A DNA stretch of 64,000 bases from Teredinibacter haidensis (GCF_014211975.1 NZ_CP060084.1:434001-498000); one strand, 5' to 3'. Shown: positions 46,974-56,227, numbered from the stretch's first letter. The notes: generated by a model from the letters alone, not told the origin. Program-made: numbers and translations.

Positions 46974-47390
46974 ATGATCGCCAGCTTTGTTGTGCGGCAG
47001 CTGAAACGTGAGTTAATTGTTCAGCTATTGGTCTTTGGTGTAGTCGGTGTTACTGCGACGTTAACGCATTATTTTACCGCGCTGATTAGTCATGAGTGGG
47101 CGGGTATTGATTTGTATTTTGCCAACTTGATCGGGTATGTGTCGGCGGTTATGGTTTCTTATTTTGGGCATGGCCGATTTACATTTAAGCAAGAATTAGA
47201 TTTGCAGGTGTTTCTTCGTTTTGCACTTGTTTCTGTGTCTACATTTTTTTGTAGCGAATTAATTTTATTGGCTTTGGAGACGTTTCTTCAGCTCTCACAC
47301 AGAGTCTCCTTAGGTGTAGTGGTCTGTACGATTCCCGTGATTACGTTTGTACTGAGTAAAATGTGGGTTTTTCGCGCACGAAAAGAATGA
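46974..47390 (+). CDS. GtrA family membrane protein
   Basis: 138 residues, four membrane helices, with FGVVGVTATLTHYFTALISH at the start and a closing KMWVFRARKE, both typical of GtrA (F-LVG---T----, --W-F). GtrA is thought to flip the lipid-phosphate sugar made by GtrB. It starts 6 bp after the GT2 stop and closes the four-gene cassette. Confidence 0.88.
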   Translation: MIASFVVRQLKRELIVQLLVFGVVGVTATLTHYFTALISHEWAGIDLYFANLIGYVSAVMVSYFGHGRFTFKQELDLQVFLRFALVSVSTFFCSELILLALETFLQLSHRVSLGVVVCTIPVITFVLSKMWVFRARKE

Positions 47391-47392
47391 AT

Positions 47393-47680
47393 TTATTGCA
47401 GTATCAGCCCATAGTTTACATACAGTGCCCAGCCGATAATCGCGGTGATTAGCGCGAGGGCTGTACCAGGGAATAAGAGTTTGGCTGGGTAGCTGGCTTC
47501 TTTTCTGTACTGAAAACAATATGCTAGGGCGACAGGGAATAGTAAAAAAGAGAGGGCGCCGTAAATATAATGGCGATTGCCAAGAGCTGTTAGCAGTGTC
47601 ATTAATACGCCGACAAACATCAGAGCGATGCCGATAGAGCCGCTAATGGTTAATACGATAATCCATTCGGATGTCATCAA
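47393..47680 (-). CDS. Small hypothetical membrane protein
   Basis: 95 residues with three hydrophobic helices (residues ~6-32, 38-55, 68-92), not recognised. It converges on GtrA with 2 bp between stops and lies 10 bp downstream of rnt on the same strand, so it is probably the last gene of pyrC-rnt. The tight fit supports a real gene. Confidence 0.6.
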   Translation of the reverse strand: MMTSEWIIVLTISGSIGIALMFVGVLMTLLTALGNRHYIYGALSFLLFPVALAYCFQYRKEASYPAKLLFPGTALALITAIIGWALYVNYGLILQ

Positions 47681-47690
47681 TAAAATCTCA

Positions 47691-48341
47691 TTAATCTTGT
47701 GTTGCTAGCGGCCAGCCGCCGAGCGCCTTCCACTTGTTGACAATCAGACAGAACAAATCTGCTGTTTTTTCTGCGTCGTACGCGGCTGAGTGCGCTTCTT
47801 TGTTGCAGAACTCGATTTCAGCCAGCTTGCAGGTGGTGGCTAATACGGTGTGACCGAAAGTGACACCAGACAGACTGGCTGTATCCATGCAGGAAAATGG
47901 GTGAAAAGGATTGCGCTTGATTTCACAGCGTTTTACCGCAGCGTTGAGAAACCCCAGATCGAAGTGGGCGTTGTGCCCCACTAATACTGCGCGGTTGCAG
48001 CCGTGCGCCTTAATGGATTTTCTTATTGGCTGGAGCAACTCACTTAAAGCGATTTCCTCTGGTACCGCTTTTCGGTTTTCGCATTCCAGGTTAATGCCGG
48101 TAAAGTCTAAAGCGCTTTGCTCAATGTTGGCGCCTTCAAAAGGCTCAACGTGGAAATCGAAAGTTTCATCGCGTACCAGCGTGCCGTCCTCTTCCATGCG
48201 AATGGTTACGGCGGCAATCTCCAGGAGCGCGTCGGTAGCGGCGTTAAAACCGCCGGTTTCTACATCAATAATAACGGGTAAAAAACCGCGAAAACGTAGG
48301 GCAAGTGGTGTTTTTTGTTTCTCTTCGGGGCGTTTATCGCT
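47691..48341 (-). CDS. rnt: Ribonuclease T
   Basis: 216 residues, DEDD-type 3' exonuclease that trims tRNA and other stable RNA ends. Motifs: VIIDVETGGFNAATDALLEI, VGHNAHFDLGFLNAA and HSAAYDAEKTADLF. I choose GTG at 48341, giving MSDKRPEEK... and a length like the E. coli enzyme (215). An ATG at 48416, directly after the pyrC stop, would add 25 residues and is also possible, with AAGGTG before it. Confidence 0.9.
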   Translation of the reverse strand, partial: SDKRPEEKQKTPLALRFRGFLPVIIDVETGGFNAATDALLEIAAVTIRMEEDGTLVRDETFDFHVEPFEGANIEQSALDFTGINLECENRKAVPEEIALSELLQPIRKSIKAHGCNRAVLVGHNAHFDLGFLNAAVKRCEIKRNPFHPFSCMDTASLSGVTFGHTVLATTCKLAEIEFCNKEAHSAAYDAEKTADLFCLIVNKWKALGGWPLATQD

Positions 48342-48416
48342 CACAAAAATCTCTACTTCTTTTGTTTTATTTTGAGTGGCTTCCAACGTTGGCTTAACGA
48401 TCACGCTGGGAATCAT

Positions 48417-49451
48417 TTATGGGCACCTTTTCCAGCGTAACTTTTCACCGGCTTTTACGGGAACCAGCTGCTCACTGCCAAACGGTAGGGTTTTGGGTAC
48501 TTCCCATTCGATTTTTTCTAGCGTAATGGTACTGCTGTTGCGTGGTAGCCCATAAAAGTCGGGGCCATAGAAGCTGGCAAAGGATTCCAGCTTGTCGAGA
48601 GCCTTCGCATCTTCAAAAACTTCCGCGTACAGCTCTATGGCGGCAAATGCGGTGTAGCTGCCAGCGCAGCCACAGGCGGCTTCTTTTTTTGTCTTGGCGT
48701 GCGGGGCAGAATCTGTCCCCAGGAAAAATTTGGGGCTGCCACTGGTGGCGGCCGCTATTAGTGCCTCTTGGTGGCTCTGGCGTTTAAGAATCGGCAAACA
48801 GTAATAGTGTGGGCGAATACCGCCGGCAAGCATATCGTTGCGATTGTATAGCAGGTGATGTGCAGTAATGGTGGCGGCCACATTGGCAGGCGCTTCGCGA
48901 ACAAATTCTACTGCCTGGTGAGTGGTGATATGTTCCAGCACTATTTTTAGTTGTGGGAAATCACTTACCACGTGGCGTAGCGTGCGATCGATAAAGGCCG
49001 CTTCGCGGTCAAAGATGTCGATATTACTGTCGGTTACTTCACCATGGAGCAGTAGCAGCATGCCATGCTTTTGCATCGATTCCAGAGCGGGATAGATATT
49101 GCGGATATTGGTAACACCGGAGTCGGAGTTTGTGGTGGCTCCGGCCGGGTATAGCTTGCATGCAACAATGCCAGCAGCTTTTGCTTCGGCTATATCCTGA
49201 GGATTGGTGTTGTCTGTTAAGTAAAGCACCATTAGTGGTTCGAACTGGTGGTCCTGGGGCAGCGCATCTTTAATGCGAGCCTTATAGGCAAGGGCTTGGC
49301 TGGCGTTGAGCACCGGCGGGACCAGGTTGGGCATAATGATTGCCCGGGCAAAGCTGTCTGCAGCGTGGGGAACGGTGGTTATTAACGCTTCACCATCGCG
49401 CAGGTGGATATGCCAATCGTCGGGGGCAGTGATAGTCAGGGCGTCAGTCAT
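48417..49451 (-). CDS. pyrC: Dihydroorotase (type of E. coli PyrC)
   Basis: 344 residues. Zinc enzyme closing carbamoyl-aspartate to dihydroorotate in pyrimidine synthesis. Zinc-binding DDWHIHLRD at the start, carbamylated Lys in CKLYPAGATTNS, His in LLLHGEVTD, and GTDSAPHAKTKKE. The start MTDALTITAPDDW is preferred over a 13-residue upstream extension. Directly followed by rnt. Confidence 0.95.
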   Translation of the reverse strand: MTDALTITAPDDWHIHLRDGEALITTVPHAADSFARAIIMPNLVPPVLNASQALAYKARIKDALPQDHQFEPLMVLYLTDNTNPQDIAEAKAAGIVACKLYPAGATTNSDSGVTNIRNIYPALESMQKHGMLLLLHGEVTDSNIDIFDREAAFIDRTLRHVVSDFPQLKIVLEHITTHQAVEFVREAPANVAATITAHHLLYNRNDMLAGGIRPHYYCLPILKRQSHQEALIAAATSGSPKFFLGTDSAPHAKTKKEAACGCAGSYTAFAAIELYAEVFEDAKALDKLESFASFYGPDFYGLPRNSSTITLEKIEWEVPKTLPFGSEQLVPVKAGEKLRWKRCP

Positions 49452-49640
49452 GGAAACTATAGCTATTCTGAAATAAGAGAGTGCCCGCAAACAGCGGGTT
49501 GCTTGGTGTGAATGCTACCGGAAAATGGGCTTGCTTGCACTGTGAGGCTCAAGGGTTTATCGGATTGGCCGATAGTTGTCTAACGGGTGTCTCTTTTGGC
49601 AAGAGGTTTTTAGGTGTGGTTTATAGATAGGTAGAATGGT

Positions 49641-50540
49641 GTGACACGTTTAGTCTTGGTGATGGTTTTGGCTGTGCTGCCAGTGGTTGCTGGTGCGGCC
49701 ACCTACACGAACGCGATCAATGATGGGCAGTGGCGCTCAATCTCGTCCGTTTTTGAGTGCCGGCTGGAGCAGAGTGTGCCTTTCTTTGGTGAAGTGGTTT
49801 TTCGCACGCGCGCGGGTGAAGCGTCTGGGTTTTACCTGCGCACACGATCAGCGAGATTTCAGGCGGGAGAGGCTCAGTTGTTGTCGAAAGCCCCTGTCTG
49901 GATGCCGGAGCCATCGGAACAGACGTTGGCCTCCGTTCCGGTAAAGCGAGGGAATCGTCCCCTTTGGTTAGGCTCCCAGCAAGCGGAGTTGATGTTGTCG
50001 GAGCTGAATGCTGGCAGGGAGTTGAAGCTGGTAAAAGATAGCTGGTACCAGGCCGAGGAAAGTCAGCCTGAGCGACTAGCCATTACGGGTATCGGTTTTA
50101 GACCGGAATATCGTACATATCTGGATTGTTTAACGGGTTTGCTGCCGGCCAATTTCGAACAGGTTAAGCGAACAGCCCTTCTCTTTCCTGCTGGCGTTAC
50201 CGATGAGTTGAATAAAAAAATGATTCGTCAGATTGATAAAATGCTTGAGTTGGTAAAGCACGACTCGAAAATCAGGAAATTTTATGTGGATGGGCATACC
50301 GACGCTTTTGGTGATAGAGCCGATAACCTGGAGCTTTCCAAGCAACGCGCAGAATTGGTAAATCAATACCTTGTTTTAAGAGGCGTGCCGGAGGACTGGA
50401 TTGTGCTGCGTTGGCATGGCGAACGCTATCCGGTGGCCTCTAACGGTTCCGTTGCCGGTAGAGCGAAAAACCGCCGTGTTAGTGTGCGTATGGAGCGATT
50501 GGAGGAGGTTGATGTTTTACCTCTGGCGTCGAGCCAATAA
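49641..50540 (+). CDS. motY: MotY-like flagellar motor T-ring protein
   Basis: 299 residues with a signal peptide ending VVAGAATYT and a C-terminal OmpA-like peptidoglycan-binding domain (FYVDGHTDAFGDRADNLELS and RAKNRRVSVRM). The N-terminal half matches MotY, which anchors stator units around polar flagella. Context supports this: pyrC and rnt on one side and argG on the other are the Pseudomonas motY neighbours. No other flagellar gene is in the window. Confidence 0.88.
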   Translation: MTRLVLVMVLAVLPVVAGAATYTNAINDGQWRSISSVFECRLEQSVPFFGEVVFRTRAGEASGFYLRTRSARFQAGEAQLLSKAPVWMPEPSEQTLASVPVKRGNRPLWLGSQQAELMLSELNAGRELKLVKDSWYQAEESQPERLAITGIGFRPEYRTYLDCLTGLLPANFEQVKRTALLFPAGVTDELNKKMIRQIDKMLELVKHDSKIRKFYVDGHTDAFGDRADNLELSKQRAELVNQYLVLRGVPEDWIVLRWHGERYPVASNGSVAGRAKNRRVSVRMERLEEVDVLPLASSQ

Positions 50541-50543
50541 AAT

Positions 50544-51233
50544 TTATTGTCGTTTAAAGTTAAGCGCGTAAAAATAGATCGTTAGGCTGAGTGCGGACGT
50601 TCCGGCAACCATGCTCATCACCATAATTTGATAGCGCACCGCTTCGAGAGGCGATATTCCTGAAAGGATCTGGCCTGTCATCATTCCCGGCAGCGATACC
50701 AATCCGACGGCCAGAAGGGCGTTTATCTGAGGGATCATAGCTGCGTTAAAGGCGCAGGTTGCGGCATTCTCGTTATTGTGTTTCTGCTCCGCCTCAAACC
50801 TCTCTGCTCCTAGGCTAAGGCTATTCATACCGTTGGCAAACACCATTCCAGCCAGAGGCACGACAAGTTGTGGTTGGTACCAGGGTGAGAGTTTCAGAAC
50901 AATTAAAACAATCCAGGCCAAATGAAGTCCGCTTGCCAGAAACAGTGCGAGGGCGGCGGCATTGAAATGGCGCCAGGATTTGGATTTCAATGGCCGGATC
51001 GCTATCGCGGCTGATACCAGTGTCATAAAAGTAATAACGGCAATTCCCAGCGTGTTCCAGCGATACTCAAAGAGTATTGCCAGCAGGTAGCCCATGGCAA
51101 TAAGTTGCAGCACCATTCGTGCGCTGGCGACTAAAATATCCCGGCAGCCATTAAGCTTCCATTGGAAGAGTGCAATGGCTAACAGTAGTGGAAGCGTGGA
51201 AAGAAAGGTATCAAATACCGTAAGGCTGATCAT
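50544..51233 (-). CDS. fetB: FetB/UPF0014 ABC-type permease
   Basis: 229 residues with about seven membrane helices. VLQLIAMGYLLAILFEYRWN, GMVFANGMNSLSLGAERFEAE and LSGISPLEAVRYQIMVM are typical of the UPF0014 (YbbM/FetB) family, linked to iron homeostasis in E. coli. The partner ATPase FetA is not adjacent, so either it lies elsewhere or this is a lone permease. Convergent with motY. Confidence 0.82.
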   Translation of the reverse strand: MISLTVFDTFLSTLPLLLAIALFQWKLNGCRDILVASARMVLQLIAMGYLLAILFEYRWNTLGIAVITFMTLVSAAIAIRPLKSKSWRHFNAAALALFLASGLHLAWIVLIVLKLSPWYQPQLVVPLAGMVFANGMNSLSLGAERFEAEQKHNNENAATCAFNAAMIPQINALLAVGLVSLPGMMTGQILSGISPLEAVRYQIMVMSMVAGTSALSLTIYFYALNFKRQ

Positions 51234-51364
51234 TGTCAGGTTTCCTGCTCTTTATTTTGTGCTGGATGAGGGCAAATAAACAGCCAAAGCACTGGAGTTT
51301 GTGGGCTCTTTGCATATAAAATTCGCGTCCTTCAGATCGCATTCTATCCATTTGTGGAGTTTTC

Positions 51365-52597
51365 ATGTCAGAAGATAAGTCTTCAATCAAAAAAGTTGTA
51401 CTCGCATATTCCGGTGGCCTTGACACTTCGGTGATCATTCGCTGGCTAGAAGAAACCTATAACTGCGAAGTTGTAACCTTTACTGCCGATATTGGTCAGG
51501 GTGAGGAAGTAGAGCCTGCCCGAGCCAAAGCTGAAGCGATGGGCATTAAAGATATTTATATTGAAGACTTGCGTGAAGAGTTTGTACGCGACTATGTGTT
51601 CCCAATGTTCCGCGCCAATGCGATCTATGAAGGTGAGTACCTGTTGGGCACCTCTATTGCCCGCCCGCTGATCGCCAAGCGTATGGTTGAAATTGTTAAG
51701 GAAACCGGTGCTGATGCTATTTGTCATGGAGCAACGGGTAAAGGTAACGATCAAGTACGTTTCGAGCTGGGCGCCTATGCGCTGCAGCCGGGTATTAAAA
51801 TTATTGCTCCCTGGCGTGAGTGGGATCTGACTTCCCGTGAAACGTTGATGGCTTACTGTGCAGAGCGTGATATTCCTGTGGACTTCGCCAAGGCGACCAA
51901 AAAATCACCTTACTCTATGGATGCTAATTTGTTGCATATTTCTTATGAGGGCGACATCCTCGAAGACCCATGGAGTGAAGCTGAGCCCGATATGTGGCGC
52001 TGGACGGTTTCACCGGAAGAGGCGCCGGATGCACCTGAATATATCGAGCTGAGCTTCGAGAAAGGTGACGTTGTTGCAATTAACGGTGAAGCCATGTCGC
52101 CAGCGACCGTATTGGAAACACTGAACAAAAAAGGCGGTGCCCACGGTATTGGCCGAGCAGATATCGTCGAAAACCGTTATGTGGGCATGAAGTCCCGTGG
52201 TTGTTATGAAACGCCAGGCGGCACGATTCTGCTGCCAGCTCACAGAGCCATTGAATCTCTTACCCTCGATAGAGAGGCCGCGCACCTCAAAGATTCGCTG
52301 ATGCCCAAGTATGCTGAGCTGGTGTACAACGGTTATTGGTGGAGTCCTGAGCGCAAAATGTTGCAAGCGCTTATTGATGATAGCCAACAATTTGTCAATG
52401 GCGATGTGCGCCTCAAGCTCTACAAGGGCTCCGTCAGTGTTGTCGGTCGCCGTTCTCCAGACACCCTGTTTGATGAAAGCATTGCAACCTTCGAGGATGA
52501 TGCCGGCGCCTACGACCAGAAAGATGCCGGTGGCTTTATTAAGTTAAATGCATTGCGTATGCGCATAGCGGCCCAAAAAGGTCGTAAACTCGACTAA
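51365..52597 (+). CDS. argG: Argininosuccinate synthase
   Basis: 410 residues. Joins citrulline and aspartate with ATP in arginine synthesis. PP-loop VLAYSGGLDTSVII, ATGKGNDQVRFELG and YSMDANLLHISYEG are diagnostic. ATG 51365 follows GTGGAG. Stands alone between fetB and the cco operon. Confidence 0.97.
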   Translation: MSEDKSSIKKVVLAYSGGLDTSVIIRWLEETYNCEVVTFTADIGQGEEVEPARAKAEAMGIKDIYIEDLREEFVRDYVFPMFRANAIYEGEYLLGTSIARPLIAKRMVEIVKETGADAICHGATGKGNDQVRFELGAYALQPGIKIIAPWREWDLTSRETLMAYCAERDIPVDFAKATKKSPYSMDANLLHISYEGDILEDPWSEAEPDMWRWTVSPEEAPDAPEYIELSFEKGDVVAINGEAMSPATVLETLNKKGGAHGIGRADIVENRYVGMKSRGCYETPGGTILLPAHRAIESLTLDREAAHLKDSLMPKYAELVYNGYWWSPERKMLQALIDDSQQFVNGDVRLKLYKGSVSVVGRRSPDTLFDESIATFEDDAGAYDQKDAGGFIKLNALRMRIAAQKGRKLD

Positions 52598-52657
52598 TCT
52601 TGATCTTGTAAGGGGGGAGTGGCCTGATATGGCTTCCCCTTAAAAGATAACTATTCA

Positions 52658-52717
52658 CCGCACTTTATTCGCAAGATGTGCTGCAGAAGCCTGTAGAGGG
52701 TTTGTGCGGCATTTTTT
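52658..52717 (+). terminator. Possible argG terminator
   Basis: CCGCAC (52658-52663) pairs with GTGCGG (52704-52709) followed by CATTTTTT. The loop is long (40 bases), so this is weak. An imperfect GGGGAG/CTTCCCC pair lies just upstream (52610-52640). Confidence 0.35.
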
Positions 52718-52722
52718 GACGT

Positions 52723-52736
52723 TTGATATAGATCAA
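52723..52736 (+). promoter_or_regulatory. FNR/Anr box of the cco operon
   Basis: TTGATATAGATCAA matches TTGAT-N4-ATCAA perfectly. Its centre is 41.5 bases before a start predicted from the -10 box TAAAAT (52758-52763), the class II activator position. Low oxygen should switch on ccoNOQP through Anr/FNR. Confidence 0.85.
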
Positions 52737-52757
52737 ATAAAGAGAGAGGAAAGTGCC

Positions 52758-52763
52758 TAAAAT
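52758..52763 (+). promoter_or_regulatory. -10 box of the ccoN promoter
   Basis: TAAAAT lies 21 bases after the FNR box, giving a start near 52771. The -35 region is replaced by the FNR box, as in class II FNR promoters. Confidence 0.6.
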
Positions 52764-52913
52764 CGTTAGCAATTACAGCCCTAAAAAATGAAGAACTGCG
52801 TAATGAGACGCGCATAGATTCATCTACAGGATACAAATGTGTTTTGGGTTGGCTGCAAGTGATTTACAAATACTGTTTTCGAAACCTGAAACAAAACAAC
52901 ACAGGACTGAACT

Positions 52914-54359
52914 ATGAGCAATGGCTTGGCAACTGATCAGTCAACATACAACTACAAGGTCGTACGCCAGTTTGCGATTATGACTATTGTTTGGGGTATT
53001 GTTGGTATGTCTGTGGGGGTGCTGCTGGCAGCGCAACTCATGTGGCCGGAGTTGAATGATATTCTGCAACCATATTCGCATTTTGGACGCTTACGACCAC
53101 TGCACACCAATGCGGTGATTTTTGCGTTTGGAGGGTGTGCGCTGTTTGCAGCCTCTTATTACGTGGTACAGCGCACCTGTCAGGCCAAGCTGTTTGGTGG
53201 TTTTTTAATTCCGTTTACCTTTTGGGGTTGGCAGCTCGTTATTGTGCTTGCCGCTATTACCCTGCCTATGGGGATGACCTCCGCTAAGGAATACGCGGAG
53301 CTGGAATGGCCAATTGATATTCTGATTACCCTGGTGTGGGTTTCCTACGGTATCGTGTTTTTCGGAACGGTCGTATCCCGTAAAACGTCACATATTTACG
53401 TGGCCAACTGGTTTTTTGGTGCCTTTATCATAACCGTTGCGTTGCTGCATGTTGTTAACAGCATGGCGGTTCCGGTGTCACTCAGCAAATCTTACTCAGC
53501 CTATTCTGGTGCAATGGATGCCATGATTCAGTGGTGGTACGGCCATAATGCTGTTGGTTTCTTCCTAACTGCGGGCTTTCTGGGCATGATGTACTACTTT
53601 GTGCCAAAGCAAGCGGGTCGCCCGGTATACTCCTATCAGCTATCAATCGTTCACTTCTGGGCCTTGATTGCCGTCTATATCTGGGCGGGTCCTCACCACC
53701 TGCATTATTCGGCCTTGCCAGATTGGGCTCAGTCGCTTGGTATGGTGATGTCTTTGGTTCTACTGGCGCCATCCTGGGGCGGTATGATCAACGGTATTAT
53801 GACGTTGTCCGGTGCTTGGGATAAGTTGCGTACAGATCCAACACTGCGCTTCTTGGTGGTATCGCTGTCTTTCTACGGTATGTCCACCTTCGAAGGGCCA
53901 ATGATGTCCATCAAAACCGTAAATGCCCTGTCGCATGATACAGATTGGACCATTGGTCATGTTCATTCTGGCGCTTTGGGCTGGGTGGCGATGATTTCCA
54001 TTGGTGCGGTCTATCACTTGCTTCCTGTTCTGTTTGATCGCGCTCGTATGTGGAGCGTCAAACTTGTCAACGTACATTTCTGGCTATCGACTATTGGCAC
54101 TGTGTTGTATATCTGCGCCATGTGGGTCAATGGCATTATGCAAGGCATGATGTGGCGCGCGTTTAACGCAGACGGCACTTTGACCTACAGTTTTGCCGAG
54201 TCCGTTGAAGCGAGTTATCCCGGTTATTTTGTACGTTTCCTAGGAGGCTTTATCTTCCTGATCGGTATGTTGCTAATGGCCTACAACACTTATAAGACCG
54301 TTACTGAAGAAGAGCCTGCGGAAGAAGAATCCAATGCCGCAGAGCCGCAACTAGCCTAA
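52914..54359 (+). CDS. ccoN: Cytochrome c oxidase cbb3-type subunit I
   Basis: 481 residues, 12 membrane helices. Catalytic subunit with haem b and the haem b3-CuB centre. Histidines are seen in LRPLHTNAVIF, WWYGHNAVGFF, WAGPHHLHYSALPDW and TIGHVHSGALGW. It reduces oxygen with high affinity and pumps protons. First gene of ccoNOQP. Confidence 0.97.
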   Translation: MSNGLATDQSTYNYKVVRQFAIMTIVWGIVGMSVGVLLAAQLMWPELNDILQPYSHFGRLRPLHTNAVIFAFGGCALFAASYYVVQRTCQAKLFGGFLIPFTFWGWQLVIVLAAITLPMGMTSAKEYAELEWPIDILITLVWVSYGIVFFGTVVSRKTSHIYVANWFFGAFIITVALLHVVNSMAVPVSLSKSYSAYSGAMDAMIQWWYGHNAVGFFLTAGFLGMMYYFVPKQAGRPVYSYQLSIVHFWALIAVYIWAGPHHLHYSALPDWAQSLGMVMSLVLLAPSWGGMINGIMTLSGAWDKLRTDPTLRFLVVSLSFYGMSTFEGPMMSIKTVNALSHDTDWTIGHVHSGALGWVAMISIGAVYHLLPVLFDRARMWSVKLVNVHFWLSTIGTVLYICAMWVNGIMQGMMWRAFNADGTLTYSFAESVEASYPGYFVRFLGGFIFLIGMLLMAYNTYKTVTEEEPAEEESNAAEPQLA

Positions 54360-54371
54360 GGGGACGCCACA

Positions 54372-54983
54372 GTGAAAAATCATGACATTGTTGAAAAAAA
54401 TGTTGGTTTGATGGTGCTGCTGGTCGCAGTTGCGATCAGTTTCGGGGGGCTGGTTCAAATTGTGCCGCAATTCTTCCTGGATGAAACCACAGAGCCTGTA
54501 GAGGGTTTGATGCCTCTTCCCGCTTTAGCTCTGGAAGGGCGCGATATCTATATCCGCGAAGGCTGCCATGTTTGTCATACTCAGATGGTTCGACCACTGC
54601 GTGCGGAAGTGGAGCGCTACGGCCACTATTCTGTTGCCGGCGAATCGGTTTATGAGCACCCATTTCTGTGGGGCTCCAAGCGAACCGGGCCCGATCTGGC
54701 GCGCGTGGGTAAGCGCTACAGTGATACCTGGCATAAGGCGCACCTGTATAACCCTCGCAATGTTGTTCCAGAATCGAATATGCCCGCATTCCCCTGGCTA
54801 TTTGACAATATTCTGGATGGCAAGGAGACAGCAACGAAGATGAAGGCCTTGAAGCTTGTTGGTGTTCCTTACACCGATGACGATATTGCTGGTGCAGAAG
54901 CCGCTGTGGTAGGTACAACCGAGGTTGATGCCTTGGTTGTTTACTTGCAGCAGCTGGGTACCTTGCTAACCCATAAGCGATAG
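54372..54983 (+). CDS. ccoO: cbb3 oxidase subunit II (monohaem cytochrome c)
   Basis: 203 residues, one membrane helix near the N-terminus (LMVLLVAVAISFGGLVQIVP), then a periplasmic cytochrome c domain with haem motif CHVCHTQMVRP and probable Met ligand in PESNMPAFPWL. Starts 12 bp after ccoN. Confidence 0.97.
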   Translation: MKNHDIVEKNVGLMVLLVAVAISFGGLVQIVPQFFLDETTEPVEGLMPLPALALEGRDIYIREGCHVCHTQMVRPLRAEVERYGHYSVAGESVYEHPFLWGSKRTGPDLARVGKRYSDTWHKAHLYNPRNVVPESNMPAFPWLFDNILDGKETATKMKALKLVGVPYTDDDIAGAEAAVVGTTEVDALVVYLQQLGTLLTHKR

Positions 54984-54991
54984 AGGGCATT

Positions 54992-55207
54992 ATGGATATC
55001 AATGACCTCAGAAGTTTATCGGTAGTTTTGGTGGCGCTCGCCTTTGCGGGCGTTTGCTGGTGGGCGTTTTCACCTAAGCGCAAGAAGCGTTTTGACGATG
55101 CGGCTAACTTGCCATTTGCCGATGAACCGGGGAATACATCAAACGAACAAAAAAAAACTGAAGATAAAAATCTTCAGTCAGCTGACCAAAAAGAAAGGCA
55201 GGGCTGA
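54992..55207 (+). CDS. ccoQ: cbb3 oxidase small subunit
   Basis: 71 residues, one membrane helix (VVLVALAFAGVCWWAFS) with the typical FSPKRKKRFDDAANLPFADE after it. Stabilises the complex. Between ccoO and ccoP with gaps of 8 and 2 bp. Confidence 0.93.
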   Translation: MDINDLRSLSVVLVALAFAGVCWWAFSPKRKKRFDDAANLPFADEPGNTSNEQKKTEDKNLQSADQKERQG

Positions 55208-55209
55208 TT

Positions 55210-56112
55210 ATGAGTATATTTTGGAGTCTTTGGATCATCGTGCTGACGACGACCTGCGTCGCACTGGTCTGCTGGGTGTTGTTTGCCAATCGCAAAGTCG
55301 CCATGAGCGACGACGAATCCCCAGAAAATAAAACAACGGGTCATATTTATGACGGTATTGAAGAGTACGACAATCCGTTACCACGCTGGTGGTTTCTGAT
55401 GTTTGTATTCACCTTGATTTTTGGCGCAGCGTATCTGGTGTTTTATCCGGGTATGGGTAGCTTTAAGGGGGTTCTCGGGTGGACTTCCACGGGAGAGCTG
55501 AAAATGGATCAGGAGTCTGCACAATCCGATCTGGCTGAGACCTTTGGTGTTTACGCCAAAATGCCTATCGAAGAGTTGATTCATGATGGTCGTGCCATGA
55601 AAATGGGGGTGCGCTTGTTCTCGAACAACTGCGCAGTCTGTCATGGTGCTGATGCTGGTGGTAACTTCAGCTTCCCTAATTTATCGGATAAAGACTGGTT
55701 GTATGGTGGCAAACCGGAAGATATTGCTCACAGTATTCGCGAGGGGCGTGTCGGAGAAATGCCAGCCTGGGGCGATATTATTGGTGAACAGAACGTGGTA
55801 AATGTGAGTGAGTATGTCCTGAAAATGTCAGGGCAGGATCACGAGGCGGCCTTGGCTGCAGCGGGTGAAAAAGTATTCGCTCAAAACTGCGTCGCTTGTC
55901 ATGGTACAGATGGTGCGGGAAGTCAGTTGTTAGGCGCTCCAAAACTAGCGGATAACACCTGGTTGTACGACGGCTCCCGGGAAGGCATTCAGCACTCGGT
56001 TCGCAATGGTTTGAAAAACCAAATGCCATCGCAGAAGGATATGTTGCGTGAGGATAAAATCCACCTGTTGGCCGCCTATGTCTATTCTTTATCATTCGAC
56101 TTCGACGAGTAA
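55210..56112 (+). CDS. ccoP: cbb3 oxidase subunit III (dihaem cytochrome c)
   Basis: 300 residues. Two N-terminal membrane segments (residues ~5-25 and ~58-78), a cytoplasmic stretch with HIYDGIEEYDNPLPRWW between them, and two haem c motifs, CAVCHGADAGG and CVACHGTDGAG. Passes electrons to ccoO/ccoN. Last structural gene before a strong terminator. Confidence 0.97.
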   Translation: MSIFWSLWIIVLTTTCVALVCWVLFANRKVAMSDDESPENKTTGHIYDGIEEYDNPLPRWWFLMFVFTLIFGAAYLVFYPGMGSFKGVLGWTSTGELKMDQESAQSDLAETFGVYAKMPIEELIHDGRAMKMGVRLFSNNCAVCHGADAGGNFSFPNLSDKDWLYGGKPEDIAHSIREGRVGEMPAWGDIIGEQNVVNVSEYVLKMSGQDHEAALAAAGEKVFAQNCVACHGTDGAGSQLLGAPKLADNTWLYDGSREGIQHSVRNGLKNQMPSQKDMLREDKIHLLAAYVYSLSFDFDE

Positions 56113-56135
56113 TATAAAAGCGGTTTGGTGAATGG

Positions 56136-56170
56136 AAACGGGAGCCCTGAAAAGCGCTCCCGTTTTTTTT
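56136..56170 (+). terminator. ccoP terminator
   Basis: AAACGGGAGC (56136-56145), ten-base loop, GCTCCCGTTT (56156-56165) and a run of T. It separates the oxidase genes from the ccoGHIS assembly genes. Confidence 0.9.
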
Positions 56171-56227
56171 CCAGGAAGGCAATAGTGTATATTAGTTTGG
56201 CCTAATTCATAATCCGGAGTTCTTAAC

